Below, piece by piece: positions 27,181-35,927 of a stretch of DNA of 64,000 bases (positions are counted from its first letter, which is position 1; the number at the start of each line of letters is the position of its first letter). Position numbers and translations under genes: made by a program. Source of the stretch: Desulfitobacterium hafniense DCB-2 (lineage in GTDB: Bacteria; Bacillota; Desulfitobacteriia; Desulfitobacteriales; Desulfitobacteriaceae); assembly GCF_000021925.1 (NCBI RefSeq), contig NC_011830.1, forward strand, positions 4,375,001 to 4,439,000, read 5' to 3'. The notes under the pieces were generated by a model. It ran no database searches. It saw nothing but the letters and a program-made list of their open reading frames with translations, and was not told the origin of the DNA.

Positions 27181-27211
27181 AAAACACTCCGATAAGCGAA
27201 GTGTTTTTTGA
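27181..27211 (-). terminator. Bidirectional intrinsic terminator
   Basis: AAAACACT and AGTGTTTT form a stem with a small loop, with T-rich tails on both strands. It would end transcription of the coiled-coil gene (minus strand) before the che/fla operon. Confidence 0.7.
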
Positions 27212-27305
27212 CTCAAGAGGCTCGATCTTCCATGTAAAATAGCAAAAAATAAGAGACCTCCGGCTATATGCCTAAGCTCCCTATGGTTCACTTTCCTTTG
27301 CTCTC

Positions 27306-27911
27306 TTAAAGAGCCTTTTTCAAGGCGGCCAGCTCGGATTCAGTCTGCAGTTGGCGAAGAGCCAAAATATTGATAGATTCGCCTTGAATGGTTTGAACCG
27401 CACTAATATGGTCCAGTTTTTTATTCATCACTTCCAAGAGACCCTTCACATCATCCTGCTGGCTTTGACCGTACCGTTCGACCTTAGCATCCAGTGCATC
27501 AATCTTGGCAGTGAGTGTGGATTCGACCTCGTCAATTCTCTTCTCCAGTTTGACTTGTCTTTCTTCCAGCTTGACCTGGCCTTCTTCCAGCTTAGCCTGC
27601 CTTTGCTCCAGCTTGACCTGGCCTTCCTCCAGCTTAGCCTGCCTTTGCTCCAGCTTGACCTGGCCTTCCTCCAGCTTAGCCTGCCTTTGCTCCAGCTTGA
27701 CCTGGCCTTCTTCCAGCTTGACCTGCCTTTGCTCCAGTTTGACCTGGCCTTCCTCCAGCTTAGCCTGCCTTTGCTCCAGCTTGACCTGGCCTTCTTCCAG
27801 CTTGACCTGCCTTTGCTCCAGTTTGACCTGGCCCTCTCCCAGCTTGGATTGCCCTTGTTCGAGACCCGTCAGCTTTTCCAGCACCAGCTTTTGAAACTCT
27901 TCGTTGGTCAC
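27306..27911 (-). CDS. Heptad-repeat coiled-coil protein, unknown function
   Basis: 201 residues from GTG 27911, 7 bases after GGGAGG. After a short head (TNEEFQKLVLEKLTGLEQGQ) come 15 nearly identical heptads alternating VKLEQRQ and [V/A]KLEEGQ (residues about 22-126), then a more varied coiled coil (DEVESTLTAKIDALDAKVE) and a C-terminal helical tail. There is no signal peptide or membrane helix, so it is cytoplasmic and should form a long rod, probably an oligomer. Some phage tail and chemoreceptor-like proteins share the tail style, but no function can be given. The gene stands alone between two promoters and a terminator. Confidence 0.75.
   Translation of the reverse strand: MTNEEFQKLVLEKLTGLEQGQSKLGEGQVKLEQRQVKLEEGQVKLEQRQAKLEEGQVKLEQRQVKLEEGQVKLEQRQAKLEEGQVKLEQRQAKLEEGQVKLEQRQAKLEEGQVKLEERQVKLEKRIDEVESTLTAKIDALDAKVERYGQSQQDDVKGLLEVMNKKLDHISAVQTIQGESINILALRQLQTESELAALKKAL
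27534..27848 (-). repeat. Tandem 42-bp repeats encoding paired heptads
   Basis: Each 42-bp unit codes for two heptads. Adjacent copies differ at only a few bases, so copy number may change by slippage or recombination between copies. Confidence 0.9.
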
Positions 27912-27930
27912 GACAGTACCTCCCTTGCAT

Positions 27931-27975
27931 TGGTTTGCTATACTTCCATTATAACCCACACATCAAACCAACAAC
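27931..27975 (-). promoter_or_regulatory. Possible sigma-A promoter of the coiled-coil gene
   Basis: Minus strand carries a TATAAT-like box (in GGGTTATAATGG, near 27950) with a TTGTTG motif 18 bases upstream, about 40 bases before GTG 27911. Confidence 0.45.
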
Positions 27976-28059
27976 AAGTCCCAATAGACGAACGGTTAAA
28001 ATAGTTGAGCTAGACACCCTAAAGGTCATACACAGAATTTACGAAGAAATAATACGGCA

Positions 28060-28089
28060 TTTACATTGCCGCTGTATCATATAGATAAT
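28060..28089 (+). promoter_or_regulatory. Sigma-A promoter of the HD-GYP gene
   Basis: TTTACA (28060-28065), 18-base spacer, GATAAT (28084-28089); each box matches 5 of 6 consensus bases. A CGGCA/TGCCG inverted repeat (28055-28071) surrounds the -35 box and could be an operator. Confidence 0.5.
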
Positions 28090-28121
28090 AATGTATTCAA
28101 CCCTTGAAAAGGAGCGGCAAG

Positions 28122-29168
28122 GTGATTAGATTATACAGTTTTGAGCTTTCCGAAGGCATGGTTTTGGCCGAACCCTTATTCGACGGAACAACCAATAATC
28201 TTTTGTTGAATTATGGAACAGTACTTACCGAATCCCATATTGCTGCCATAAAGAAATGGGGTATACGCTCGGTTACCGTTACGGAGCGTTATACTTTACT
28301 GATAGAACCAACCTCTTCTCTTGTTAAAGAACTCAAAAAAGGGCTTATAACAGAGATAACACGCCTTGCCCCCGAGAAAGAGGAAGCAAACACCTCCGAT
28401 TTTATGCTCACGGTTTCTCAAGTCGCCTGTCAAACAGCTCTTAAACTATTGGACAACTCCGTCGTTTTAGATTCCTTAATGCGCATCAAACTTGTCGATG
28501 ATGATTTCTTATTGCCTCACAGCGTGGAAACATGCGTCCTCAGTCTGCTTGTCGCCGGTTCTTTCGGTGTCGATGAAAGGGAACTGTATCATATCGGTAT
28601 GGCAGCTCTTCTTCACGATATAGGGCTATGTGAGATGCCTCAGCTGATCAACATGGCTGAAATGCAACTTCATCAGGAAAATCTCTGGAAAGAGCACTCT
28701 CTTTACGGCTATTACCTCACCAAAGAATCCGGTCTGCCCCAAGAGGTCTGCAAATATATTCTCCACCATCATGAAAGCTGGAACGGAGAGGGCTACCCGA
28801 AAAATCTGTCCGGGGAAGCTATCCCCTTTGGTTCCCGGATTATAGCTGTTTGCGAACAATATAACCGGAAGCTCCGTCAAGAAAAAATCCCTCATTACCT
28901 GGCCATTGAATACCTTTATGGCGGTGGGGGATTTTATTTCGATCCCCATGTTGTCCAAGCCTTCACGAATAATTTGGCCGTCTATCCTCTGGGCTCCCTT
29001 GTCCGCTTGTCTACCGGGCAGGTAGGCGTCGTGATCAATGTCCGCCAGAACCTAGGTCCCCGGCCTATTGTAAGAATCTACTACAATCGTGTCAACATGC
29101 CCCTGCGCGTCCCTGTGGATATGGATTTGGCCAAGGAGCGAACAGTCTTTATCGAACAGGTTTTATAA
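28122..29168 (+). CDS. HD-GYP domain c-di-GMP phosphodiesterase
   Basis: 348 residues from GTG 28122, 6 bases after AAAGGAGCGG; a TTG at 28104 is in frame but would include that ribosome site. An N-terminal region (about 1-95, DUF3391-like spacing) precedes the HD-GYP domain: His133, HDIG (165-168), His192, HHHESWNGEGYP (215-226). All key metal ligands and the GYP motif are present. It should hydrolyse c-di-GMP. A C-terminal extension (about 285-348) resembles the tail seen in many HD-GYP proteins of Clostridia. It is the only host gene on the plus strand here. The PilZ protein encoded at 3017-3661 is a plausible reader of the same signal. Confidence 0.92.
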   Translation: MIRLYSFELSEGMVLAEPLFDGTTNNLLLNYGTVLTESHIAAIKKWGIRSVTVTERYTLLIEPTSSLVKELKKGLITEITRLAPEKEEANTSDFMLTVSQVACQTALKLLDNSVVLDSLMRIKLVDDDFLLPHSVETCVLSLLVAGSFGVDERELYHIGMAALLHDIGLCEMPQLINMAEMQLHQENLWKEHSLYGYYLTKESGLPQEVCKYILHHHESWNGEGYPKNLSGEAIPFGSRIIAVCEQYNRKLRQEKIPHYLAIEYLYGGGGFYFDPHVVQAFTNNLAVYPLGSLVRLSTGQVGVVINVRQNLGPRPIVRIYYNRVNMPLRVPVDMDLAKERTVFIEQVL

Positions 29169-29180
29169 CGCTTTACCCCG

Positions 29181-29722
29181 TCATTGCATTTGTTTGTTGG
29201 AAAGGTATCGATATGACCCATCGGTCTTTAATTCAATGGTCAGGCGATATCTCTCAGCATCATTTGCTATAGCCCCCTCGTCATAATCATATCGGAGAGT
29301 GTAATCAATAGTCAAAATATGATCCTTTATTTCATAGGATAGGACTAATGGGCTGTAAGGTCTGGACCCTCGTCCGCCGCCATATACAACTGCGTCAAGT
29401 TCTTTATCATACCATGATTGTGAAGAATCAATAATCATTTCTCTGGTGATACCGTCAAAATATTGGGAAAGTGTTCTTTGGATAGTAGAGATTGGAACAA
29501 CGACCCATCCACCTTGCTTTGTTTCAAAAAATTCTTCAAGCCTTCCACCCATTTTAAAATAATAAATATCCTCAAACAGATAAAACCAAGAGAAATATTG
29601 ATTCTTTTCTTCGATTTCCGCCGGCGATTTCCATTCATATTCCAAACTATTGCTGTCAATAAATAGATATAAATAGGTTTCTGATAGACGGACCTCTTCT
29701 TGTCTATTCCCTAAATTACTAA
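29181..29722 (-). pseudogene. C-terminal part of a CWB2 surface protein, cut off by an IS4-family insertion
   Basis: The minus-strand frame, including the 7-bp target duplicate (29716-29722), continues directly from the fragment at 31232-32181. It has no stop until 29181 and gives about 180 residues (LGNRQEEVRLSETYLYLFI, EYEWKSPAEIEEKNQYFSW, ending LSNKQMQ). It has no start of its own apart from a chance TTG at 29645. The domain is not one I recognise; it is soluble, with many aromatic and acidic residues. The HD-GYP gene ends 12 bases away, converging on it. Confidence 0.88.
29716..29722. repeat. Target-site duplication, left copy (TTACTAA)
   Basis: Seven bases identical to 31232-31238 on the other side of the IS. 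Confidence 0.9.
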
Positions 29723-31231
29723 CTCAACTTTCGCAGCGCGAAAATCTGTTCAAACTCAGTCTACTACTGGATTAGGCTAAAAATATTTTGTTCATTGACA
29801 GAAAAACACCTTTCGAATTGGTAAAATGGAAGTGACCAAACAACCATAATTTCCAAAACAGAAAGGTGCGTATCTCCATGTTACAACACAACTCTCTGCC
29901 TGAACAGCATCAAAATCAGCTTTCTTTAATTTTTTCTTCCCTTAAGCTTAGTCAGCTGCTTCGAGCCGCTGGGATCCGCAAGTCCTATGGGGTTTCAAGC
30001 TTCGTTGTCTTCCAAATCATTTTCCAACTCGTTTTTCAAGGTCGAAATCTGTTTCGGCTGTTAGAAGGAAGCCGGGCAGAATCTCTTCCAGGTAAAGATG
30101 TTGTTTATCGGTTTCTCAATGACTCTCGGTATAACTGGAGGCGTTTTTACCAGTTACTCAGCCTCAAGATGGTCGGACGCTTTGAAAAGCTCACCTCTGC
30201 GCAGCGTATCCGTGTTTTTATCGTAGATGATTCTGTAATGGAGCGCGAACGAAGCAAGAAAGTTGAACTCTTAGCCCGAGTGTTTGACCATGTTTCGGGC
30301 CGCTTTGTTCGCGGTTACACCTTACTAACCTTGGGCTGGTCTGACGGGTTCAGCTTCGCACCCCTTGATTTTACATTGATGAGTTCTGCAAAAGCTAAAA
30401 ATCGTCTTTGTGAAATGAGAGAGGACTTAGACAAACGCTCCGTAGGCTATAAGCGTCGCCTGGAAGCGATGAGCCCTAAACCGGACACCGTGGTTCAAAT
30501 GCTTGAACGAGCTCTCAAAGCCGGATTCTCAGCGGATTACGTCCTAATGGATAGTTGGTTTACCCATGCTCCACTTTTGCAAAAGCTAAGGGATAAGGAG
30601 CTTCACGTTATTGGAATGGTTAAAGAACTTAAGCAGCGTTATCTCTTTGAAGGAAAATCACTCAGTTTACGAGAGCTCTACGCGAGAGTCCCAAAGAACC
30701 CGAAAGCAGAAATACTGGGTTCAGTGCGTGTTCATACCCCTTCAGGCTTAGCTTTAAAAGTTGTTTTCGTCCAGAATCGAAACAACCGAAGAGAGTGGTT
30801 AGCGATCTTAACCACCGATCTTTCCTTAGAAACTACTGAAGTCGTAAGAATTTACGGGATGCGTTGGAGTATCGAAACGTTTTTCAAAATGGCCAAATCG
30901 CATTTGAAGCTAGGAACTGAATTTCAGGGCCGATCCTTCGATATGATGGTTAGTCACACAACCATAGTCTTTACCCGTTACCTCATCCTGGAGTGGGAAC
31001 GAAGAGAAAACAATGATGAACGCTCTCTTGGGGGACTCTTTTATCTTTTTGCTGATGAGGTTATGGATTTAGACTTGAAAACAGCACTACGTCAGTTAAT
31101 GACGTTTGTTCTTAATCTACTACCCAATAAACCAGAGAATAACGAATCACTCAGTCAATTACAAAAGTGGATTGCTGCATTACCCAGTTATATCAAGGCT
31201 CTATTCCCTCAACTGGGGTGCGAAAGTTGAG
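29723..31231 (+). mobile_element. IS4-family insertion sequence, 1509 bp, complete
   Basis: Bounded by perfect 13-bp terminal inverted repeats CTCAACTTTCGCA (29723-29735) and TGCGAAAGTTGAG (31219-31231) and flanked by the 7-bp direct duplication TTACTAA. It holds one full transposase gene on the plus strand. Both ends and the transposase are intact, so insertion looks recent and the element could be mobile. Confidence 0.95.
29878..31230 (+). CDS. IS4-family DDE transposase
   Basis: 450 residues from ATG 29878, after GAAAGGTGCGTATCTCC. DDE residues lie in IVDDSVMERERS, VLMDSWFTHAPLL and the YREK signature YGMRWSIETFFKMAK (Tyr-x2-Arg-x3-Glu-x6-Lys). The stop codon lies inside the right inverted repeat, an economical layout seen in compact IS elements. 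Confidence 0.95.
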   Translation: MLQHNSLPEQHQNQLSLIFSSLKLSQLLRAAGIRKSYGVSSFVVFQIIFQLVFQGRNLFRLLEGSRAESLPGKDVVYRFLNDSRYNWRRFYQLLSLKMVGRFEKLTSAQRIRVFIVDDSVMERERSKKVELLARVFDHVSGRFVRGYTLLTLGWSDGFSFAPLDFTLMSSAKAKNRLCEMREDLDKRSVGYKRRLEAMSPKPDTVVQMLERALKAGFSADYVLMDSWFTHAPLLQKLRDKELHVIGMVKELKQRYLFEGKSLSLRELYARVPKNPKAEILGSVRVHTPSGLALKVVFVQNRNNRREWLAILTTDLSLETTEVVRIYGMRWSIETFFKMAKSHLKLGTEFQGRSFDMMVSHTTIVFTRYLILEWERRENNDERSLGGLFYLFADEVMDLDLKTALRQLMTFVLNLLPNKPENNESLSQLQKWIAALPSYIKALFPQLGCES

Positions 31232-31238
31232 TTACTAA
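31232..31238. repeat. Target-site duplication, right copy (TTACTAA)
   Basis: Matches 29716-29722 exactly. Confidence 0.9.
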
Positions 31239-32181
31239 TAAAATTGTCCGAAATATTGTCGGGGCTCCCCAAAACATAAACAGTATTAATGTCGCTTAAT
31301 CCGGCCCAGTAATAACTTTTTGTCTCACTAGGATTAACCCCTCTAACCAGAATAATAGGCGCTGACATTTCAGCAGCAAATACAGCCCCTGTCAAAGCAT
31401 CTGCAAAATCTTCTCCAGTGGCTAAACAAACTTTATCTTTCCCTAATGTACTATCAAATCTTTGATTAATAGCCACATTACGGCTATACTTATTCGAACC
31501 GGTAATTCTTTCCGCATTGGGAAGCTGGTCAACAATACTATCTGAGATTATGCTGGAATCACCAATCACATAGGTCTTTATTACACCATTTAATGAAGAA
31601 ATATATTCCCTTGTTGAATCTGGCAGAGAATTTTTAGGGACTAATACTATAGGGATCTGTTTTATAGCGGCAATTGGGGCCATTGATAGGGCATCCGAAA
31701 AATTATTGCCGGTGCAGACAACCAATTGTGTCGGAGTATCCAATTGCTTCGCTATCTTAACAGAAGTGTCATATCGGTCTGTCCCATATATCCTCACTGT
31801 TTGGATCTGCATTGAATTCAGTTGATTTTCAACATTCGCAGAAATAATCCCTGTTCCACCAATGATAAAAACATTTTTAACATTTAACCTTATTAAGGTT
31901 TGTTTTGTTGTATCTGGTAAATTATTCGTGGCAGTTAACAAAATGGGCGCCTTATATTTCTTCGCAAGAGGAGCGGCACATAATGCATCGGGAAAATCAT
32001 TGCCGCAAGCTAAAACTGCATAATCGGACTGACCCCACTGTTGAGCAATTGCCGACGATACAGCATATCTATCATCTCCTGCTAATCGGATTATTGCTGG
32101 TGAGTTTGAAGCATAGACTGGGAAAGCAATTGAAGACGCAAGAACGAAACTTAAAATTAATCCTAATATTCTTTTCCGCAT
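31232..32181 (-). pseudogene. N-terminal part of a secreted cell-wall-binding (CWB2) repeat protein
   Basis: A signal peptide (RKRILGLILSFVLASSIAFPVYA) leads into three CWB2 repeats: IRLAGDDRYAVSSAIAQ..., VRIYGTDRYDTSVKIAK..., ERITGSNKYSRNVAINQ.... These repeats bind anionic wall polymers in Clostridia. The frame runs into the IS (residues STFAPQLRE come from its end). Removing the IS and one TTACTAA copy restores a 494-residue frame that continues at 29715. The product as written would still be secreted and wall-bound but would lack its C-terminal domain. AAAGGAG precedes ATG 32181. Confidence 0.92.
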
Positions 32182-32217
32182 TCTGAGTTGCTCCTTTCAA
32201 AAAGCTTGTACAAAAGC

Positions 32218-32256
32218 ACTGCCTCAATCCTTTGGTCAACCAAGGATTGAGGCAGT
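32218..32256 (-). terminator. Intrinsic terminator after flaG
   Basis: ACTGCCTCAATCCTT and its complement form a stem of about 18 bp with one bulged T. On the minus strand it is followed by GCTTTTGT. It closes the fliD-fliS-...-flaG operon. Confidence 0.85.
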
Positions 32257-32273
32257 TATCATCAATGGATCCT

Positions 32274-32651
32274 TTAAACTCTTTGGTCAACGAATAATCC
32301 GGCGACATCGGTCAGATTATGGAGCAGCTCCATCACCCATTTCGGTGTGGACTCTTTAAGAACCTGCTCCGAGTCCTGGTCCACGATCCGCACCAGGATC
32401 TCCTCCTCGTCCTCTTCATGAACCTCGAACCGCATCCCCTTATTGATCAAGCCCATAAAGCGGTTCAATTTATCCACAGCCTTCTCAACTTCTTCACGGG
32501 GAATCTCTTCCCGGGCATTGGGAATTTCATTTTTGCGCTCGACAACCGGCCGGGGTATTTCCTGAGATCGTTCCAGTTTTTGGCCGGGATAGGCATCCAC
32601 AGGCATCATGGTCTTCTGATGATTAGGCTGAATTGGCTCAATGACGATCAT
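32274..32651 (-). CDS. flaG: FlaG family flagellar protein
   Basis: 125 residues. A disordered N-terminal half, then the FlaG domain: AVDKLNRFMGLINKGMRFEVHEEDEEEILVRIVD and VMELLHNLTDVAGLFVDQRV. FlaG affects filament length in some species. ATG 32651 follows AAAGGAGGAATTCTC. It is last in the cap operon, just before the terminator. Confidence 0.9.
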   Translation of the reverse strand: MIVIEPIQPNHQKTMMPVDAYPGQKLERSQEIPRPVVERKNEIPNAREEIPREEVEKAVDKLNRFMGLINKGMRFEVHEEDEEEILVRIVDQDSEQVLKESTPKWVMELLHNLTDVAGLFVDQRV

Positions 32652-32690
32652 GAGAATTCCTCCTTTCAGGACTGAACTGAGTAGTTAGGG

Positions 32691-33023
32691 TTAGCGCACC
32701 CAGTTTCGGTGGTTCACAGGCTGCTGGTTCCCGCCGGAGTAGGCTTCCGCTACTTGATGATGGTGCTTGGCTTTACTATGAGTCGCTTGAAAGTGACTCA
32801 TGAGGATTTGGTCTTCCCCCCGGATCTCAGTCAAGAGCTTTCTCCCCTGAGGGGAACTTCTGAAAGCATGGTCGGGCGTCTCCTCAATGAGGGTCTGCAT
32901 CCGTTCCCGTTGATTCATCAGATCGTGGAACAACTCCATATCCTGTTTGTTAAGGCATTTCAGCATTTCTTTTGTGAGGAAAAGATAGTCCTGCCATAAG
33001 GATTGCGGCGTTCTCTCAGTCAT
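32691..33023 (-). CDS. fliT: FliT-like flagellar chaperone
   Basis: 110 residues, all helical, with TLWQDYL-like SLWQDYLFLTKEMLKCL and MNQRERMQTLIEE, which fit FliT, the export chaperone of FliD. The family is poorly conserved, so position between fliS and flaG carries much of the call. ATG 33023 overlaps the stop of the HEPN gene by 8 bases. Confidence 0.7.
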   Translation of the reverse strand: MTERTPQSLWQDYLFLTKEMLKCLNKQDMELFHDLMNQRERMQTLIEETPDHAFRSSPQGRKLLTEIRGEDQILMSHFQATHSKAKHHHQVAEAYSGGNQQPVNHRNWVR

Positions 33024-33450
33024 ACCCCGGTCCGCCTTTCCGTTCTTCTATATATTTCCTAACAAGAAAAAGCAAATGGTCGGCAGTATCTATCTGCTGT
33101 GCAGCAATTACTTTAGATGCAATATAAAATGCATCATAATCACTGGCATGGCGAATTTCTTCCGCTTTTATTATTTTTCGTCCAAGTTCTCTTGGAAATA
33201 TTTCGGAGTGAATAAATTCCTTGTTAAAATAGGCCAGCGTATCTTTATGTCGTTTGAAAGCTTTACCTTCTATCGATAGTACTGCACAAATAGAGTGAAA
33301 AATCGAGTAGTAGGCACGGTTGTTTGCGCCTCGATATCGGTTCGCCTCAAAAAGGAGTCTGGCACTATCTAAATCTTCCCCGGCCACATCAATACGATGA
33401 TAAGCGAGTTCAAAAAAACTGCCAACGTCAGGGTCATTAGGCCGCTTCAT
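33016..33450 (-). CDS. HEPN-domain protein, probable toxin of an MNT-HEPN pair
   Basis: 144 residues. The HEPN active-site motif Arg-x6-His is present in NRAYYSIFHS (Arg45, His52), with the YY pair usual in the UPF0332-type subgroup. HEPN proteins paired with a minimal nucleotidyltransferase are commonly RNases whose activity is blocked when the partner AMPylates them. The gene overlaps its partner by 14 bases and fliT by 8, so it is coupled to the flagellar cap operon. Whether it is toxic is inference. Confidence 0.85.
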   Translation of the reverse strand: MKRPNDPDVGSFFELAYHRIDVAGEDLDSARLLFEANRYRGANNRAYYSIFHSICAVLSIEGKAFKRHKDTLAYFNKEFIHSEIFPRELGRKIIKAEEIRHASDYDAFYIASKVIAAQQIDTADHLLFLVRKYIEERKGGPGYD

Positions 33451-33778
33451 AAAGTATCACACCCTCTTCCTGCACGTTGATATAAAAAGGATACACCTTT
33501 GCCCACTGATGGAAATGAACAACATTTTTGACAACAGGCATCATCCAGATATTGTATGCCACATTATACTTAAATCCTAGTTCTGCTAGATCGTCCGAGT
33601 AATTATCCAGTTCAACATCAGTCAGGTCCACCAGCAACATGATATCTATATCCGAATTGTTGGTAAAATCTCCACGAGCATAAGACCCATATAAAATTAT
33701 ACTTTTCAAATGGCACCCATAAATCTTTTTAATTTCTGATGTATACTGGCTCAGCAGGTTTTGAATGCTATCCGTCAT
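33437..33778 (-). CDS. Minimal nucleotidyltransferase (MNT), probable antitoxin of the HEPN partner
   Basis: 113 residues from ATG 33778 (GAGGAGCGACTTCGAT upstream); an in-frame TTG at 33823 is less likely. Gly31-Ser32, ten residues, then Asp43-x-Asp45 (GSYARGDFTNNSDID) is the pol-beta nucleotidyltransferase signature, with metal-binding Asp residues intact. MNT proteins of such pairs transfer AMP to the HEPN partner. The 90-base gap to fliS contains a TATACT box that might give the pair its own promoter, but no convincing -35 was found. Confidence 0.88.
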   Translation of the reverse strand: MTDSIQNLLSQYTSEIKKIYGCHLKSIILYGSYARGDFTNNSDIDIMLLVDLTDVELDNYSDDLAELGFKYNVAYNIWMMPVVKNVVHFHQWAKVYPFYINVQEEGVILYEAA

Positions 33779-33868
33779 ATCGAAGTCGCTCCTCTCCATC
33801 GAAGGAATTGTCTGCCTCACCAATAGTATACATCCAAAACAGAAAACTTAAAAGGAGCGAGCTATTCA

Positions 33869-34261
33869 TTAAACCCCGGCCACCTTAGCCTGCTGGGCCA
33901 GCTTCATGGCTTCCTGCCAGGTATTGCGCATATCCTCCAGGATCTCTTTAGCGTTGCGCAGCTGCTGCACATCTTTTTTAATATTGCCTTCAATTAGGCA
34001 GTGCTCGATATACTCATAAAGTGCCGCCCAATTTTGGGAGATCTCATAATTCATATCCAGGGTACCCATAAATTCATGAATAATGGCTTGTACGCGAAGA
34101 TTAGCATGATGAGATTTTTCTTTATCGTCGTTTTCCAAAGCCTGGATGCTCTCGCTAAGAAATCTTAAAGCTCCGTTATAAAGCAACAAAGTCAACTGCT
34201 CCGGCGAAGCCGTCATGATCTGCTGGTTTTTGTAAGCGGCCGCCATTTGGGAATTCAACAT
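33869..34261 (-). CDS. fliS: Flagellin export chaperone FliS
   Basis: 130 residues; AAAYKNQQIMTASPEQLTLLLYNGALRFL is the usual FliS opening, followed by helical bundle sequence. It binds the flagellin C-terminus and docks it at FlhA. Clients here could be the two flagellins at 36208-39162 and 62927-64000. ATG 34261 follows AAAAGGGAGTGAAAGC. Confidence 0.95.
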   Translation of the reverse strand: MLNSQMAAAYKNQQIMTASPEQLTLLLYNGALRFLSESIQALENDDKEKSHHANLRVQAIIHEFMGTLDMNYEISQNWAALYEYIEHCLIEGNIKKDVQQLRNAKEILEDMRNTWQEAMKLAQQAKVAGV

Positions 34262-34275
34262 GCTTTCACTCCCTT

Positions 34276-35808
34276 TTAGTTTCCACTGCTGAACATATTG
34301 GCCAACCAGCTGCTTTGCTGGCTTAACTTGCTCAGAGCTAATTCCATAGCATTAAATTGTTTATAGTAGCGTTCTTCCATTTGGGAAAGGCGGTCGTTCA
34401 TGCGATCTAAGCTGTCTTCATAATCGCGAATTTGCTTGGCCAGAGTACTTTCCGTATCACCTTTAATGGTACCGGTGATACCTGCTGTTTCCTTGATGTT
34501 ATCCATCGTTGATTTTAAGCTATCATAGATGCGCACCGCTGCCCCTTGGCTATTCCGATCTTCTCCGGAAGAACCAAACAGTTTGTTGACAATATCCGGG
34601 TCGGCTTCCAAAGCTTTCTTCAGCTCGGTTTCATCGAGATAAAGCTTACCACCTTCCAGATAATCCTTTCCTGTGGTCACGCCTATGGCAGATAAAGAGT
34701 TATATTTGCCCTCAACTCCGCTGACAGGAGTCGCTATATCGTTGCGCAGCTTATAGATCAGGGACTGCAGGGTGGAATCATTGCGCAGAAGCCCACTTCT
34801 GGCCATCTCTTCCCACTGAGTAATCTGAGAATCACCCAGTTGACCCTTCATTTCGTTGGTCAGGGGCATGTAGCTTTTGTATTTGGCTTCATTTAATTCG
34901 CTGTTGATGGTTTCCAGCAAGGCGTTATATTGGTCAACGAAATCCTTGACTACAGATACGGCTTTGTCATTATCCGCTGAGACATGGATATTCGCGTCAC
35001 CTGTTGCTTTCAGGGTATAGGTGACGCCAAAGGCGGTGAAGGTGTTGCCGGAATGGGTAATGGTTGCGCCATCCAACACAACCTCGGCATCCTTGCCTTT
35101 TATGGCTTCTGACGTTATGGGTTCCGTCGTTGTTCCTCCGCCGCCATCTTCCTTTACAACATGTAATTGGAGTTTCTCCAAAAACTCTTTACCTTTTTCA
35201 CTTGTGGTTCCAGTAAAATCAATGGCCACGTCTTCCCCTGTACCGGTGGTACTGATATTAAAGCGATCCAAAGTGGCATCATAGCTGGCTCTAATCTTCA
35301 ATCCTGATTTATTCAGGTCACTGACAAAGTCATAGATGCTTTTGCTGGTATCCACCTGGATGGTTTTGGAGGTGCTCCCATCGCCAAGCACTACCGCAAA
35401 TGTCCCTTCCTCCAATCCGAACTGGGACATTAAGCTGTCCTTAGTTCTTCCTTCTTCAGTAATCTTCCCCGTACTGGTGACATTCGCTCCCTGTGCCAGC
35501 TGACCCACAGTAATACTGCGACTCACATTGGCCGCGTCAGCATTGGCTGTAGCGGTAACGATGCCCTCTGCCGATGATGTCACGATCTTAGGGATTGTGG
35601 TACTGGACAACCGATAATTAAACGCTGTGGTATTGCGAAAACTTTGTATTGTATTGTACATGGTATTATAGTCGGTTTTTTTCCATTCCAGCTGAGTTTT
35701 CTTTTGCCAGAGCTTATCATATTGCTCCCGCCGGGCCGACATCATGTCCTTAACCATTTGATCCACATCCATGCCCGAACCACTTAGGCCGTAGGTACGT
35801 ATTGCCAT
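34276..35808 (-). CDS. fliD: Filament cap protein FliD (HAP2)
   Basis: 510 residues. The N-terminal domain has YGLSGSGMDVDQMVKDMMSARREQYDKLWQKK; the C-terminal one ends in the coiled coil QIRDYEDSLDRMNDRLSQMEERYYKQFNAMELALSKL and SQQSSWLANMF. FliD caps the growing filament and folds flagellin. ATG 35808 follows AAGGAGGACTATAT. A sigma-28 promoter lies about 95 bases upstream. Confidence 0.96.
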   Translation of the reverse strand: MAIRTYGLSGSGMDVDQMVKDMMSARREQYDKLWQKKTQLEWKKTDYNTMYNTIQSFRNTTAFNYRLSSTTIPKIVTSSAEGIVTATANADAANVSRSITVGQLAQGANVTSTGKITEEGRTKDSLMSQFGLEEGTFAVVLGDGSTSKTIQVDTSKSIYDFVSDLNKSGLKIRASYDATLDRFNISTTGTGEDVAIDFTGTTSEKGKEFLEKLQLHVVKEDGGGGTTTEPITSEAIKGKDAEVVLDGATITHSGNTFTAFGVTYTLKATGDANIHVSADNDKAVSVVKDFVDQYNALLETINSELNEAKYKSYMPLTNEMKGQLGDSQITQWEEMARSGLLRNDSTLQSLIYKLRNDIATPVSGVEGKYNSLSAIGVTTGKDYLEGGKLYLDETELKKALEADPDIVNKLFGSSGEDRNSQGAAVRIYDSLKSTMDNIKETAGITGTIKGDTESTLAKQIRDYEDSLDRMNDRLSQMEERYYKQFNAMELALSKLSQQSSWLANMFSSGN

Positions 35809-35899
35809 ATATAGTCCTCCTTCATATTACACTTTAACTCTCTATATGTTGATCCACTTGGTGTAAAAATCTAACTGCTGTACTTTCTCTCTATATAAG

Positions 35900-35927
35900 T
35901 TATCGGATCAATCGGGATAAGACTTTA
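35900..35927 (-). promoter_or_regulatory. Sigma-28 promoter of the fliD operon, overlapped by a 14-bp palindrome
   Basis: Minus strand TAAA (35927-35924), 16 bases, TCCGATAA (35907-35900), matching the SigD consensus. A perfect palindrome CTTTAGGCCTAAAG (35923-35936) covers the -35 box, a place where a repressor could bind. Confidence 0.75.

Noticed and set aside
27534..27848. Tandem repeats as a CRISPR array
   Set aside because: The 42-bp units are contiguous and coding, with no unique spacers.
27351..28004. Long plus-strand frames opposite the coiled-coil gene
   Set aside because: They are mirror frames produced by the tandem heptad repeats on the other strand and have no ribosome site.
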